Below, in pieces: positions 1-8,591 of a stretch of DNA of 64,000 nt. This stretch comes from Cyclobacteriaceae bacterium (GTDB taxonomy: Bacteria; Bacteroidota; Bacteroidia; Cytophagales; Cyclobacteriaceae). A program made the translations under genes and the position numbers. Each line of letters starts with the position of its first letter. Position 1 is the stretch's first letter. Below the pieces are notes generated by a model. It searched no databases. It had not been told where the DNA came from and saw only the letters and a list, made by a program, of their open reading frames with translations. Location of the stretch: contig JABFRS010000001.1 in NCBI GenBank assembly GCA_013141055.1, positions 186,001-250,000 on the forward strand, given 5' to 3'.

Positions 1-606
1 TATGATTTCAGTTTTATCATATTCCTGGCTTGTTTTGCGATCACGGATAGTCACTTCTGCCAGCTCCGCAAGCCGTTTGATCTCTTCTTCGGAATATTCA
101 GTCCACCTGCCGTGACTGTAAGAAAACAATTCGCGTTCGATCACTTCTGAATAGCGGGCTTGGCAATAGCAGATAAGACCATCAATGGATAAATTATTTT
201 CTAACGTGCTATCAGTTAAACAAATACTCCCGATACGCTTGTAAAGACCCTGATCGGCAAGTAGCCGGGAATCCGAATCCATTGCCCCAATTACGATCTC
301 GCCCAGTTGCGGACACGTCATCAATGTAACCTCATACCGGGATAACATCAGTCTGCAAAGAAACTCCTCGATTGATACAATGTACTCTGGTGGATACATC
401 TTCGGTGCGCAGCCGATTAAGAACGGTAAAGTAAGCCCATTGGATATGTATCCTTTCTTAAAGTAGAAGTTCAGCACTCTGATCCAATAGGGCTCCACTC
501 TTTGGGTTGAATTCACCAATAAGTTTACAAAAATCCTGGCCGGAATAATCGAATTTCTCCCGGACGCATGCCGTATCCAAAGTGAATCATACCACGGTAT
601 GATCAC
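1..606 (-). CDS. Hypothetical protein, partial (3' end outside window)
   Basis: A 202-codon frame is open from a GTG (604-606) to the left edge of the window. It overlaps the last codons of the flavoprotein gene upstream on the same strand. I do not recognise the family. The translated middle and end look protein-like, for example YSEEEIKRLAELAE near the truncated end. The first 40 or so codons look less natural (rich in R, N, V). A second frame directly after the stop of the flavoprotein gene, about 580 to 470, reads VREKFDYSGQDFCKLIGEFN, so the true 5' end may lie there with a frameshift near 460-480. Start and integrity are therefore uncertain. Confidence 0.45.
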   Translation of the reverse strand, partial: MIIPWYDSLWIRHASGRNSIIPARIFVNLLVNSTQRVEPYWIRVLNFYFKKGYISNGLTLPFLIGCAPKMYPPEYIVSIEEFLCRLMLSRYEVTLMTCPQLGEIVIGAMDSDSRLLADQGLYKRIGSICLTDSTLENNLSIDGLICYCQARYSEVIERELFSYSHGRWTEYSEEEIKRLAELAEVTIRDRKTSQEYDKTEII

Positions 607-1852
607 CCAGGATTTCGCTCAGCGCCAGTCCCCAGTGCGGAATCTTGCCTCCGAGTGTATAATACATTTGCTTAAAGCCCATCTTCAGCGCATAGGGCGT
701 AATCCCCATTTCCAGATGACTTTCCTTTCCTCCCCACCATTCATTGGTCCGCATGTAAAATCCCTTTATACCGCCCATGTCACCCATACATAAGAGTTCA
801 AATTCCATCGGTTTGACATCACCTTGTATAGCACCTAACTCCTTCCCCAACGTATTCGCCAGAACTTCCGCTTCCATGTGTCCCAATGAACCAATTTTTG
901 GAACCGTAATCGATGCCGCATCACCAACAGCAAAAATATTCTTATAGTCAGGATTTCGCATGTATAAGTCCGTGATTACAAAACCCATATCGTCCGTAAA
1001 AGGCAATTCTTTTAAGAATGAATGAGCTTGCCAATCAGGAAAAACAATCGTCACTTCGGCCTCTTGTGATGAACCGTCATTGAATTCAATGCCGCCATCA
1101 TAGACTTTTTTAATTCCATGCGTGTTCGCCTGATAGTGATAACCCATTTTAGTCATCATCGGCAGCAGTTGATTTAAGATCGTTTCCCCCGCATCTTCTG
1201 CAATCACTTTTGCAGGTGTGGATAAATACACCGTGGAAGCTTTTCCGGTGTCGTTTCTCTCCAGCCAATGTGCAATTGAAAACGCCAGTTCAACCGGAGG
1301 ACCTTCACACGCAGTCAAAGCAACCGGTAAATTTTTCGGTAGTTTATTGCTCTTACCCTGATGAAATATGTCGGAAGTGATCGCTATCGGCCCTCCTTTA
1401 TATTCCTTGTGTAAATAATTTCGCAGGCGATTACCCAAAAAGGTATCTGTCACACTGTGTCCGTTTTCGTCAAAGCCATCTATTTTATCATAGGCCAGCC
1501 GATTGCCCAATGCCACTACCAAATAGTCATATCTGATTTTCCTTACCGGATGACCGAGACGCTCATTGGGTTGGTAAAAAACTACGTTAGCATCCGGGTC
1601 GATGGTAATAACCTCCGCCTGGATAAACTCACTTCCGTCATGTTCCAGAAACGACATGAACTTGTATTGCAGGTCTATGGCAGGATTGATGTTTGCCAAA
1701 ACCTGCATGGGAATATTTGGCACAAAGGTGAGAAGCGATTTACGATCGATGATCGTAATATCTGCCTTGCCTTTTACAGAAGCATGAATATATCGTGCTG
1801 TGGTAAGTCCAGCAAAATTGCAGCCGAGTATTATGATGCGAGGTTTTGACAT
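587..1852 (-). CDS. Sulfide:quinone oxidoreductase-like FAD flavoprotein
   Basis: This 421-residue pyridine nucleotide-disulfide oxidoreductase family protein fits the SQR group, which oxidises sulfide to polysulfide or persulfide and passes electrons to quinone at the inner membrane face. The N-terminus has a Rossmann FAD site (IIILGCNFAGL, residues 6-16). The second FAD motif VGDAAS is near residue 311. Two cysteines match the catalytic pair of SQRs, Cys182 (TACEGPP) and Cys355 (LLCMGD). A third SQR cysteine near position 128 is absent, so chemistry could differ. The C-terminal stretch is aromatic and amphipathic, as expected for membrane association. It lies 19 bp downstream of the peroxiredoxin gene and is probably cotranscribed with it. 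Length is normal for SQR. Confidence 0.8.
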   Translation of the reverse strand: MSKPRIIILGCNFAGLTTARYIHASVKGKADITIIDRKSLLTFVPNIPMQVLANINPAIDLQYKFMSFLEHDGSEFIQAEVITIDPDANVVFYQPNERLGHPVRKIRYDYLVVALGNRLAYDKIDGFDENGHSVTDTFLGNRLRNYLHKEYKGGPIAITSDIFHQGKSNKLPKNLPVALTACEGPPVELAFSIAHWLERNDTGKASTVYLSTPAKVIAEDAGETILNQLLPMMTKMGYHYQANTHGIKKVYDGGIEFNDGSSQEAEVTIVFPDWQAHSFLKELPFTDDMGFVITDLYMRNPDYKNIFAVGDAASITVPKIGSLGHMEAEVLANTLGKELGAIQGDVKPMEFELLCMGDMGGIKGFYMRTNEWWGGKESHLEMGITPYALKMGFKQMYYTLGGKIPHWGLALSEILGDHTVV

Positions 1853-1871
1853 ACATCTGTTAATTAAGAGA

Positions 1872-2570
1872 TTATTTGGTTTTTACTTTTTCAAGAGGCA
1901 ACGGCTTTGTACAGAAGAACCAATCGTAGCACGTCATCTCGTCTTTGCTCTCCATTCTTTCTTTTGCAACGCCACAAGAACCTGCAGTCGGTACGATCAC
2001 ATCATCACCCGGACGCCAGTCGGCAGGCGTCGCGATGCTATAAGTGTCGGCAGTTTGCATGGCTATTAGCGCCCTTTTTAATTCATCGAAATTTCGTCCC
2101 ATCGAAAGCGGATAATAGATAATCGCACGAATCAATCCTTTGGGATCGATAAAGAATACAGCCCTTACTGCTTTGGTAGAACTTTCACCGGGCTGAATCA
2201 TGCCATATTTCTTTGCCACTTCCATGGTGATGTCTTCAATCAATGGGAATTTGACTTCAATGTTCTTCATTCCCTTAAATTCAATCTTATCCTTGATAGT
2301 CCTCAGCCAGGCAATATGACTGTACAATCCATCGATGGATAACCCTACCAGTTGACAATTCAGGGCAGTGAACTCGGGTTCCATTTTTGCAAACGTCATA
2401 AACTCGGACGTGCAAACAGGGGTAAAGTCAGCCGGGTGACTAAAAAGGATAATCCATTTATCCTTGTAGTCGGAGGGAAAATTGATTTCACCCTGGGTTG
2501 TTATTGCTTTAAAGGTGGGAGCCTTATCTCCTATTCGTGGCATTGCGACCACTTGTTGTATCTCTTCCAT
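1872..2570 (-). CDS. Peroxiredoxin (Prx6/archaeal long type)
   Basis: A 232-residue AhpC/TSA-family peroxiredoxin that reduces peroxides, cytoplasmic (no signal peptide). The peroxidatic cysteine is Cys53 in PADFTPVCTSEF. The long C-terminal arm has three more cysteines, Cys199, Cys214 and Cys220, the last two in CYDWFFC. This resembles the long Prx6-like enzymes of archaea, where C-terminal cysteines act in resolution. It is the first gene of a likely operon with the SQR-like flavoprotein, which suggests joint handling of sulfide, persulfide and peroxide. A CRP-like palindrome lies about 100 bp upstream. The start is the ATG at 2568-2570. Confidence 0.92.
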   Translation of the reverse strand: MEEIQQVVAMPRIGDKAPTFKAITTQGEINFPSDYKDKWIILFSHPADFTPVCTSEFMTFAKMEPEFTALNCQLVGLSIDGLYSHIAWLRTIKDKIEFKGMKNIEVKFPLIEDITMEVAKKYGMIQPGESSTKAVRAVFFIDPKGLIRAIIYYPLSMGRNFDELKRALIAMQTADTYSIATPADWRPGDDVIVPTAGSCGVAKERMESKDEMTCYDWFFCTKPLPLEKVKTK

Positions 2571-2672
2571 TTTATTTTGATTTATTTCTTGATAATAATG
2601 TGAACGAATCGATCTCTGCTGCTCAATTCATAGCAGTTAGTAGTAAAAGTGATCTAAAGCAATATTACTTAA

Positions 2673-2688
2673 GATGATTTTTGTCACC
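2673..2688 (-). promoter_or_regulatory. CRP/FNR-type operator upstream of peroxiredoxin
   Basis: On the plus strand this is GATGA-N6-TCACC, a weaker form of the palindrome found at six other promoters here. On the minus strand, 21 bp further on, is CACTTTTA (2644-2651), a poor match to the TAnnTTTG -7 box. Its placement mirrors the other sites. This is the weakest member of the set. Confidence 0.45.
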
Positions 2689-2829
2689 CGGAGTCAAGAC
2701 TTATTTCAGCCTTTAGCAAGCCCTGACGTCTGATTCTGTAAACGATTGCTCTCCCGCAAGACTTATGCGGCGACGTCGTAAATAAATCATTCTTACAACG
2801 CTAAATTCTAAGAATGGAAAACACCAGCT

Positions 2830-2845
2830 TGTAACTAAAGTCACA
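2830..2845 (+). promoter_or_regulatory. CRP/FNR-type operator upstream of rhodanese
   Basis: TGTAA-N6-TCACA. It ends 20 bp before a perfect TAnnTTTG box, TACCTTTG at 2866-2873. With transcription starting about 5-6 bp past that box, the palindrome is centred near -41.5, the class II activator position. Confidence 0.6.
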
Positions 2846-2865
2846 CAAAATGAAGTTTAAGCACG

Positions 2866-2873
2866 TACCTTTG
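2866..2873 (+). promoter_or_regulatory. Promoter -7 box (TACCTTTG)
   Basis: Matches the Bacteroidota TAnnTTTG consensus and lies 46 bp before the rhodanese ATG. No clear TTTG at -33 is present, which fits a promoter that depends on an activator bound at the palindrome just upstream. Confidence 0.55.
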
Positions 2874-2919
2874 TAAGACAATTGACCTTTTTGATACACA
2901 CATTAAAATCTTTATTACC

Positions 2920-3300
2920 ATGAAACGGACGGCATCTTTTTTCGCTTTCTTTTTGGGCACATTGACCTTTATACAGGCGCAATCAAGAGTACTTGATGTA
3001 AAATCCTTTGATGCAAAAATGGCCTCGGTAAAAGATAAAACTATATTGGATGTCCGCACGCCTGACGAGTACAGTCAGGGACATTTGACTTCTGCGGTGA
3101 TGGTCGACTATAATAAACCTGACTTCAAACAACAATTAACGAAACTCGATAAGGCCAAGCCTGTCTTTGTCTATTGTGCAGCCGGCGTAAGAAGTGCAGG
3201 AGCCTCAAAAGCATTGATCGAGCTGGGATTCACACAGGTGTACGATTTGCAGGGTGGTATCAACGCATGGAAGAAAGCACAAATGCCCATCGTGAAATGA
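2920..3300 (+). CDS. Periplasmic rhodanese-like protein
   Basis: A 126-residue single-domain rhodanese (sulfur carrier/sulfurtransferase) with an N-terminal signal peptide of about 20 residues ending at a ...FIQAQ cleavage region, so it is probably exported. The active-site loop is CAAGVRS with Cys86; the CH2A-type motif DVRTPDEY is at residues 44-51. It is followed 41 bp later by a LysE-type exporter gene on the same strand, and the pair is probably cotranscribed from the CRP-type promoter at 2830-2873. Confidence 0.9.
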   Translation: MKRTASFFAFFLGTLTFIQAQSRVLDVKSFDAKMASVKDKTILDVRTPDEYSQGHLTSAVMVDYNKPDFKQQLTKLDKAKPVFVYCAAGVRSAGASKALIELGFTQVYDLQGGINAWKKAQMPIVK

Positions 3301-3341
3301 TTCCAATAAGATAAAAGACGACGCGACCTTTCCATAAAATA

Positions 3342-3956
3342 TTGATACTTCAGGGATTCATCATTGGCGCGATCGCCAGCTTTCTGGGTTCCATTCCACC
3401 GGGAACGCTTAATATACTGGTCTTACAACTCGGGCTGGAAAATAAATTGAAAGCAGCTTTGCGATTTTCAATTGCAGTTGCCCTTGTAGAGTATCCGTAT
3501 ACCTGGATCGCTGTTGAGTTTGAAGGATGGATTACCTCTTCGCCCGTTGTTCAGGAGAACTTCAAGTTGCTTGCGGCATCCGTGATGGTAATCCTCGGAC
3601 TTTTAGGATTATGGGCAGCGCGCAAGCCATCCATCATTACTATGAAACTTCAGGAAAGCGGTTTCAGGCGCGGCTTACTACTTAGTTTGCTGAACCCCCA
3701 GGGAATACCCTGGTGGATTGGTATGACGGCCTATCTGAAATCCCAAGGCTGGATAACGATTGATACGGGGTTAACACTTCACAGCTATTTATTCGGTACC
3801 GCCGTTGGCGTCTTAGCCTTGCTCATCCTGGTGGCATTCATGGCACAACGAGTTTCAAGCCTTATTCAACATAGTCGCCTGATGACGTTGCTACCAAGTC
3901 TGGTCTTGCTCGCCCTGGGGCTAGTTACTTTTGCCAGAATTTATCTCTATGCATAG
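3342..3956 (+). CDS. LysE-family transporter
   Basis: A 204-residue integral membrane protein with about six hydrophobic segments. The first-helix motif GSIPPGTLNILV (residues about 16-27) and the later NPQGIPWWIGM are typical of the LysE/RhtB exporter superfamily, which exports amino acids or related small molecules. The substrate cannot be read from the sequence. The only plausible start is TTG at 3342, as no in-frame ATG lies nearby upstream. It follows the rhodanese gene, so a role tied to sulfur compounds such as cysteine is possible but is inference. Confidence 0.75.
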   Translation: MILQGFIIGAIASFLGSIPPGTLNILVLQLGLENKLKAALRFSIAVALVEYPYTWIAVEFEGWITSSPVVQENFKLLAASVMVILGLLGLWAARKPSIITMKLQESGFRRGLLLSLLNPQGIPWWIGMTAYLKSQGWITIDTGLTLHSYLFGTAVGVLALLILVAFMAQRVSSLIQHSRLMTLLPSLVLLALGLVTFARIYLYA

Positions 3957-4263
3957 CCGATGACGGACGTAACCGTTCTTTCATTCCCTTAAAACTGCAA
4001 GTGAAATACAAAAAGATCATTGTGACTTTCACCAATATTTTCATCTAATAAATGTTCTGGTAAGTGAATGTCTCATGCGGAACACATCATGGAATTCTTA
4101 ATCAAATCTTAAGTCCTTTAAAGCCATAGTAACTCAGCTTTGGCCTTGGGAAAATTAGTCGTCATTTAAGTTGCAGGATAAGCCAATACCTGCCCGTTGT
4201 GCATGTTTCTATCAGGCCTGGTGTGGCGCGGTATTTTAAGATCTCCTGTAGCCCCTTGATTTT
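3957..4263. other. Intergenic region, 307 bp
   Basis: Upstream of the P-type ATPase operon. It holds a possible -7 element, CAGCTTTG at 4135-4142, but no CRP-like palindrome with the 6-bp spacer. A short-spaced imperfect inverted repeat (ATTGTGA-CTT-TCACCAAT, 4019-4036) is present and of unknown meaning. No gene was seen. Confidence 0.4.
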
Positions 4264-6663
4264 ATGAACGATCCAGAAAAGATTTCTAAGCAAATTACCG
4301 ACCCCGCCAGAGGATTAAGTCAACCTGATGTAGAAACGTTGCGCAAGCAGCATGGCTATAACGAGGTTCTCGGAAAAGAAACGAATGCCCTTATTCTGTT
4401 TCTGAAAAAATTCTGGGGCCTTACTGCCTGGATGCTAGAATTGATCATTATTCTTTCGTGGATACTCAACCGGCATTCAGATGCCTATATTGTCATAGGT
4501 CTACTCGTATTCAACGCAGTCATCGGATTTATCCAGGAGCACAGCGCTGCCAGCGCGGTAGAAACCCTGAAGAAAAAACTGCAGATCAATGTCAAAGTAC
4601 TCAGAGAAGGTGTCTGGAAAACACTGCCTGCCCGAGAGCTCGTTCCCGGCGATGTCATCCGGATTAGAACTGGGGATTTCGTTCCTGCCGATATAAACAT
4701 TACAACAGGAGAACTCAATATTGATCAATCAGCACTCACCGGAGAATCCCTTGAAATAGAAAAAAAGAGCGGCGAAACGATTTATGCAGGCTCAATCGTC
4801 ACCAAGGGAGAATCAACTGGCAGGGTGACATTGACCGGAGCCCATACGAAGTTTGGCAAAACCATTGAACTGGTAAAAACCGCCAAGCCTAAATCACATA
4901 TTGAAGAGGTCATTTCCAGAGTGGTAAAATGGCTATTGCTAATCGTTGGCACATTACTATCCGTCGCGTTGATTTTCTCCATTCTGAAAGGGATTCATCT
5001 TTTGGAAATACTTCCTTTGTTGCTGGTGCTCCTGCTGGGAGCCATTCCCGTTGCCCTGACAGCCATGTTCACGGTGAGCATGGCGATCGCTTCAAAAGAA
5101 CTGGTAAAACAGGGGGTGCTGGTGACACGACTAAACGCCCCCGATGATGCAGCGAGCATGGATATTTTGTGTGTGGACAAAACAGGCACGCTCACGATGA
5201 ATAAACTGTCTGTTGCAAAACTATTGGCTGCGAAAGACCATACAGAGGACGAAGTGATATTGTACGGAGCGCTGGCGTCTCAGGAAGCCAACCACGATTC
5301 AATTGACATGGCGTTCATTACTTCGGCAAAAGAGAAAAATCTTCTGGATAAATCGTACGTTCAAAAAACCTTCATTCCCTTCGATCCACAGAATCGAAAA
5401 ACAGAAGCAACCATCACCATCGGCTCAGAAGAATTTAACGTCATTAAAGGTTCGTTGAGTGTAATCACACATCTCTGCCAACTGGACGAAGCAACCCTGA
5501 AAGCTTGGGAGATCAAGGTAAATGATTTAGGAAAAGAAGGTTTCAGAGTAGTAGCCGTTGCCAGATCTGAGAAAAACAATAAACCGCAGTTCGTTGGCGT
5601 GACAGCATTACACGATCCTCCCCGGATGGAGTCTAAAAAACTTATTAACGAAATCAAAACGTTAGGCGTAACGATCAAGATGCTTACCGGTGACGCTCTT
5701 CCGATTGCAGTGGAAATTGCCAGCGCAGTAGGTATTGGCAGCAGCGTTGTAAAAGCGTCCGACCTAAAGGAAGGAAATCTTGAAGAACTCCTTGAGAAGA
5801 TCGATGGCGTGGCAGAAGTCTATCCAAAGGATAAATATGATATTGTAACGGCTCTTCAAGCCAATGGTCATATTGTTGGCATGACGGGAGATGGCGTAAA
5901 CGATGCACCTGCGTTAAAGCAAGCGGAAGTTGGAATTGCCGTCAGCAACGCTACCGATGTAGCGAAGGGTGCTGCCAGTATTGTTTTAATCAACGAAGGC
6001 TTAGTCAATATAATCAGTCCAATAAAGGTTGGCCGGATGATGTTTGAACGCATCAACACCTGGATCTTAAACAAGATTGCCAGAACCATCCTAAAGACGT
6101 GCTTCGTAGTATTTGCCTTTCTGCTGCTGGGCAAATTTACCATCACTGCGTCGGCGATGCTGATTATGATTTTTATGACGGACTTTGTAAAAATATCGCT
6201 GTCCACCGATAATGTAAAATGGTCCCAACGACCTGCCCGGTGGAATATCAATGGATTAGCGAAAATAGGAATCATTATCGGGCTGTTAATGACCGTGGAA
6301 GCTTTCGGGCTTCTCTATCTGGGCTTGCACTATTTCAGTTTAACGACTGACAATGAAGCGCTCAATACCTTCTGCTTTGAAATGCTTCTATTCTTTGCTT
6401 TGTTTTCAATATTCGTTGTCCGGGAGAAAAATCACTTCTGGCACACCCCTCCCAGCAAAACACTCCTTTATATAATATCAGCAGACCTGATCCTCGGCAT
6501 TGTTTTTTCAACCTTCGGTTTATTGGGCTTCAAAGCCATCCCCTTAAGTCAAACCATTGTTGTCCTTCTCTACACGGCCGCATTCTCATTCATTGTAAAT
6601 GACCTGGTTAAAGTATTTATTTTAAGAAAATGGCCGTTGGAACCTATTATTCGACCGATATGA
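4264..6663 (+). CDS. P-type ATPase, plasma-membrane proton-pump type (P3A)
   Basis: A 799-residue P-type ATPase, closest in layout to the P3A H+-transporting group (no long metal-binding N-terminus, compact length). The actuator motif LTGES is at residues 158-162, the phosphorylated aspartate is Asp305 in DKTGTLT, and the hinge motif GDGVNDAP surrounds Asp543. It has hydrophobic pairs near residues 40-90 and 220-275 and about six C-terminal helices from residue 600. It would use ATP to pump cations, most likely protons, across the inner membrane. The stop codon overlaps the ATG of ppk2, so the two genes are translationally coupled. Proton specificity is inferred from family resemblance only. 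Confidence 0.85.
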   Translation: MNDPEKISKQITDPARGLSQPDVETLRKQHGYNEVLGKETNALILFLKKFWGLTAWMLELIIILSWILNRHSDAYIVIGLLVFNAVIGFIQEHSAASAVETLKKKLQINVKVLREGVWKTLPARELVPGDVIRIRTGDFVPADINITTGELNIDQSALTGESLEIEKKSGETIYAGSIVTKGESTGRVTLTGAHTKFGKTIELVKTAKPKSHIEEVISRVVKWLLLIVGTLLSVALIFSILKGIHLLEILPLLLVLLLGAIPVALTAMFTVSMAIASKELVKQGVLVTRLNAPDDAASMDILCVDKTGTLTMNKLSVAKLLAAKDHTEDEVILYGALASQEANHDSIDMAFITSAKEKNLLDKSYVQKTFIPFDPQNRKTEATITIGSEEFNVIKGSLSVITHLCQLDEATLKAWEIKVNDLGKEGFRVVAVARSEKNNKPQFVGVTALHDPPRMESKKLINEIKTLGVTIKMLTGDALPIAVEIASAVGIGSSVVKASDLKEGNLEELLEKIDGVAEVYPKDKYDIVTALQANGHIVGMTGDGVNDAPALKQAEVGIAVSNATDVAKGAASIVLINEGLVNIISPIKVGRMMFERINTWILNKIARTILKTCFVVFAFLLLGKFTITASAMLIMIFMTDFVKISLSTDNVKWSQRPARWNINGLAKIGIIIGLLMTVEAFGLLYLGLHYFSLTTDNEALNTFCFEMLLFFALFSIFVVREKNHFWHTPPSKTLLYIISADLILGIVFSTFGLLGFKAIPLSQTIVVLLYTAAFSFIVNDLVKVFILRKWPLEPIIRPI

Positions 6664-7403
6664 TTAAACTGAAAGCGCTTTCTACCTTGCCTGATGATAC
6701 ATTCTCAAAGAAGGATTGTAACGACGAATTGAAAGTACTGCACAAGAAGCTTTTTGAATTACAAAATGTCTTCTACGCCGATAGCCGATTTGCATTGTTA
6801 ATCATTTTTCAGGGTCTTGACACCTCAGGGAAAGATGGAACCATACGGCATGTCATGTCGTGTATGAATCCGATGGGTGTTCAGGTGAAGGCCTTCAAGG
6901 AACCAACAACAGAAGAAAGAACACATGACTTTCTTTGGAGAATATTTCCTCACTTTCCGGCAAAGGGAATAATAGAAGTATTCAATCGATCCTACTATGA
7001 GGATATTCTGGTCCCCTCCATTGAAGAATCGCTTTCACAGGAACGTATTCACCACCGTTGTACGCTGATTAGCCGCCTGGAGGAACACTTTGAATCGGAC
7101 AAGACGCTGGTGCTTAAATTCTTCCTGCACGTTTCTCAGGCAGAACAGGAAAAGCGAATTCAGGAACGCCTGACCCAGCCACATAAACGATGGAAATACT
7201 CCAAAGAAGATGAAACGGTAGCAGAGCGATGGAATAAATATGTGAAGGTGTATGACATGATTGTAAATGAGTGCAGCAGCCCCGCCTGGAACATTATTCC
7301 CTCCGACAAGCGATGGTATCGCAATTTTGCCGTGGCTAAAATCCTAACGGAGCATCTGGAGGCGCTCCACTTGCATTATCCTGCCTCCGTGAAATCTAAA
7401 TAA
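6660..7403 (+). CDS. ppk2: Polyphosphate kinase 2 family protein
   Basis: A PPK2-type polyphosphate:nucleotide phosphotransferase of 247 residues, using polyphosphate to phosphorylate nucleotides (or the reverse). The Walker A motif is GLDTSGKDG, followed by the PPK2 signatures FKEPTTEERTHDFLWR and FNRSYYEDILV (Walker B region), with a lid region rich in Arg and Lys (KRIQERL...KRWKYS). I chose the ATG at 6660 because it overlaps the ATPase TGA (ATGA) and matches the family N-terminus. A longer in-frame opening at 6630 would add ten residues inside the ATPase gene and is unlikely. The coupling suggests that polyphosphate-derived nucleotide triphosphate supports the pump, which is inference. 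Confidence 0.9.
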   Translation: MIKLKALSTLPDDTFSKKDCNDELKVLHKKLFELQNVFYADSRFALLIIFQGLDTSGKDGTIRHVMSCMNPMGVQVKAFKEPTTEERTHDFLWRIFPHFPAKGIIEVFNRSYYEDILVPSIEESLSQERIHHRCTLISRLEEHFESDKTLVLKFFLHVSQAEQEKRIQERLTQPHKRWKYSKEDETVAERWNKYVKVYDMIVNECSSPAWNIIPSDKRWYRNFAVAKILTEHLEALHLHYPASVKSK

Positions 7404-7409
7404 GGTGAA

Positions 7410-7757
7410 ATGGAAAAAAGCTCATTTGCCCAGGAAATATCAAAAATAAGGATGGCAGTAATTATTGAAAATATCCAAACGATCAGAAACCAACGTGCGC
7501 TGGACTTATTGGATGACGCTTCGCTCATGTCCTTTCTGGAGGAACACTTCAATACCATTGCGATTAGTGCAATCAAGCGGGAGTTTCTGAAAAGAGATCT
7601 CACACTACTTCAAAATTCCTCGTTGGATCTCGAACATTACTCGTCGCTGATTACACAGATGAAAGATGCTAACATAGAAATTCCGGATGTCAACCATCCC
7701 TTGTTTCTACACGAGTTAAATTCCCTGGTTAAAAAATATGGGTTTCATTCGGCGTAA
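7410..7757 (+). CDS. Hypothetical protein, 115 residues
   Basis: Starts 6 bp after ppk2, so it is the third gene of the ATPase-ppk2 operon. The protein is soluble, charged and probably all-helical, with no signal peptide and no motif I recognise. It may be a regulator or partner of PPK2 or of the ATPase, but nothing in the sequence proves this. The operon is convergent with the thioredoxin operon, leaving 47 bp between stops. Confidence 0.6.
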   Translation: MEKSSFAQEISKIRMAVIIENIQTIRNQRALDLLDDASLMSFLEEHFNTIAISAIKREFLKRDLTLLQNSSLDLEHYSSLITQMKDANIEIPDVNHPLFLHELNSLVKKYGFHSA

Positions 7758-7804
7758 GGTAAACCATCAAAATGATTGTTGCGATTCCGGTCGTAACGTG
7801 AAAT

Positions 7805-8110
7805 TCAAGCCGAATATTGATTGACAACTTTCTCAAGTTGATGCACTTGCACGACCCCCGACTGGCGCCACTTGATCTCACCCCCTTTGAAAAGTATGAG
7901 TGTCGGAACACCCTGGATCTGATAACTACTCGCGACCTGAGGATTCTTGTCCACATCCACTTTAATGATTCGAACCTTGTCACCGACTTTTGCTTTCAGC
8001 TCTTCAAGGATCGGTTTCATCATTTTACAGGGACCACACCACTCGGCAGAAAAATCCACCAGTGTTGCGCCGTCCTCTTTAATCAATGCTGAAAAATTTC
8101 CGTGTGCCAT
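7805..8110 (-). CDS. trxA: Thioredoxin
   Basis: A 101-residue cytoplasmic thioredoxin with the classic active site WCGPC (residues about 23-27) and the cis-proline region GVPTLILFKGG. It is the last gene of a minus-strand operon, 1 bp after the OsmC gene. The operon order is DUF2892, DUF6132, rhodanese, OsmC, thioredoxin, all controlled from the CRP-type promoter at 9358-9402. The product probably reduces protein disulfides or persulfides produced by the neighbouring sulfurtransferases. Confidence 0.95.
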   Translation of the reverse strand: MAHGNFSALIKEDGATLVDFSAEWCGPCKMMKPILEELKAKVGDKVRIIKVDVDKNPQVASSYQIQGVPTLILFKGGEIKWRQSGVVQVHQLEKVVNQYSA

Positions 8111-8111
8111 G

Positions 8112-8579
8112 CTATGCTTCCTGTAGTTGAACCTCCACGACGGGCTTCATTGTCACCTTTGATTTTATGGAATTTGAAATCAGGCAGTTAGCCTCGGATT
8201 TTAACAAGACCTTCATGGCCCGGTCTACGTCCTTCTCATCCTTTAAAACGACAACCGGTTCCAGTAAAACCTCGGTCATCATAAATTTTCCTTCGACCTG
8301 TTCGAGTTTCCCCTTTGAGCCACACCGAAACGAAATAAATTCGAGTTTTGAATTTTCTGCGATGGCAAGGAACGTCGTCATCAGGCAACTGCTGACTGAT
8401 GCGGTAAATAAATGTTCCGGAGACCAGATACCGGGCATGCCTTTTGGAAATTCCGGAGGAGTGGCCACTTCAATGCAACCACTATTCCGTTCCAATCCTG
8501 ACTTCAATTCAGGAGAGCACATCATTCCTTTTCGTTCCTTGCTCCAGGCAATGTCGATATTATAATAGTGTGGTTCCAT
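8112..8579 (-). CDS. OsmC/Ohr family peroxidase-like protein
   Basis: A 155-residue OsmC-fold protein. The two conserved redox cysteines are Cys65 (SVSSCLMTTF) and Cys132 (EANCLISNS), as in OsmC/Ohr enzymes that reduce organic hydroperoxides with thiol cofactors. There is no signal peptide. It sits between a rhodanese gene and thioredoxin, and the thioredoxin is a plausible reductant (inference). Confidence 0.88.
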   Translation of the reverse strand: MEPHYYNIDIAWSKERKGMMCSPELKSGLERNSGCIEVATPPEFPKGMPGIWSPEHLFTASVSSCLMTTFLAIAENSKLEFISFRCGSKGKLEQVEGKFMMTEVLLEPVVVLKDEKDVDRAMKVLLKSEANCLISNSIKSKVTMKPVVEVQLQEA

Positions 8580-8591
8580 ACTGGTACAATT

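Larger units (their letters stand above)
2571..2919. other. Divergent intergenic region, 349 bp
   Basis: This spacer separates the minus-strand peroxiredoxin/SQR unit from the plus-strand rhodanese/LysE unit. It contains two CRP-like palindromes, one per direction, and a Bacteroidota -7 box for the rhodanese gene (2866-2873). No further gene was seen in it. Confidence 0.6.

Noticed and set aside
4019-4036. ATTGTGA-CTT-TCACCAAT, resembling a CRP-type site
   Set aside because: The spacer is 3 bp, not 6, and no -7 box lies at the expected distance.
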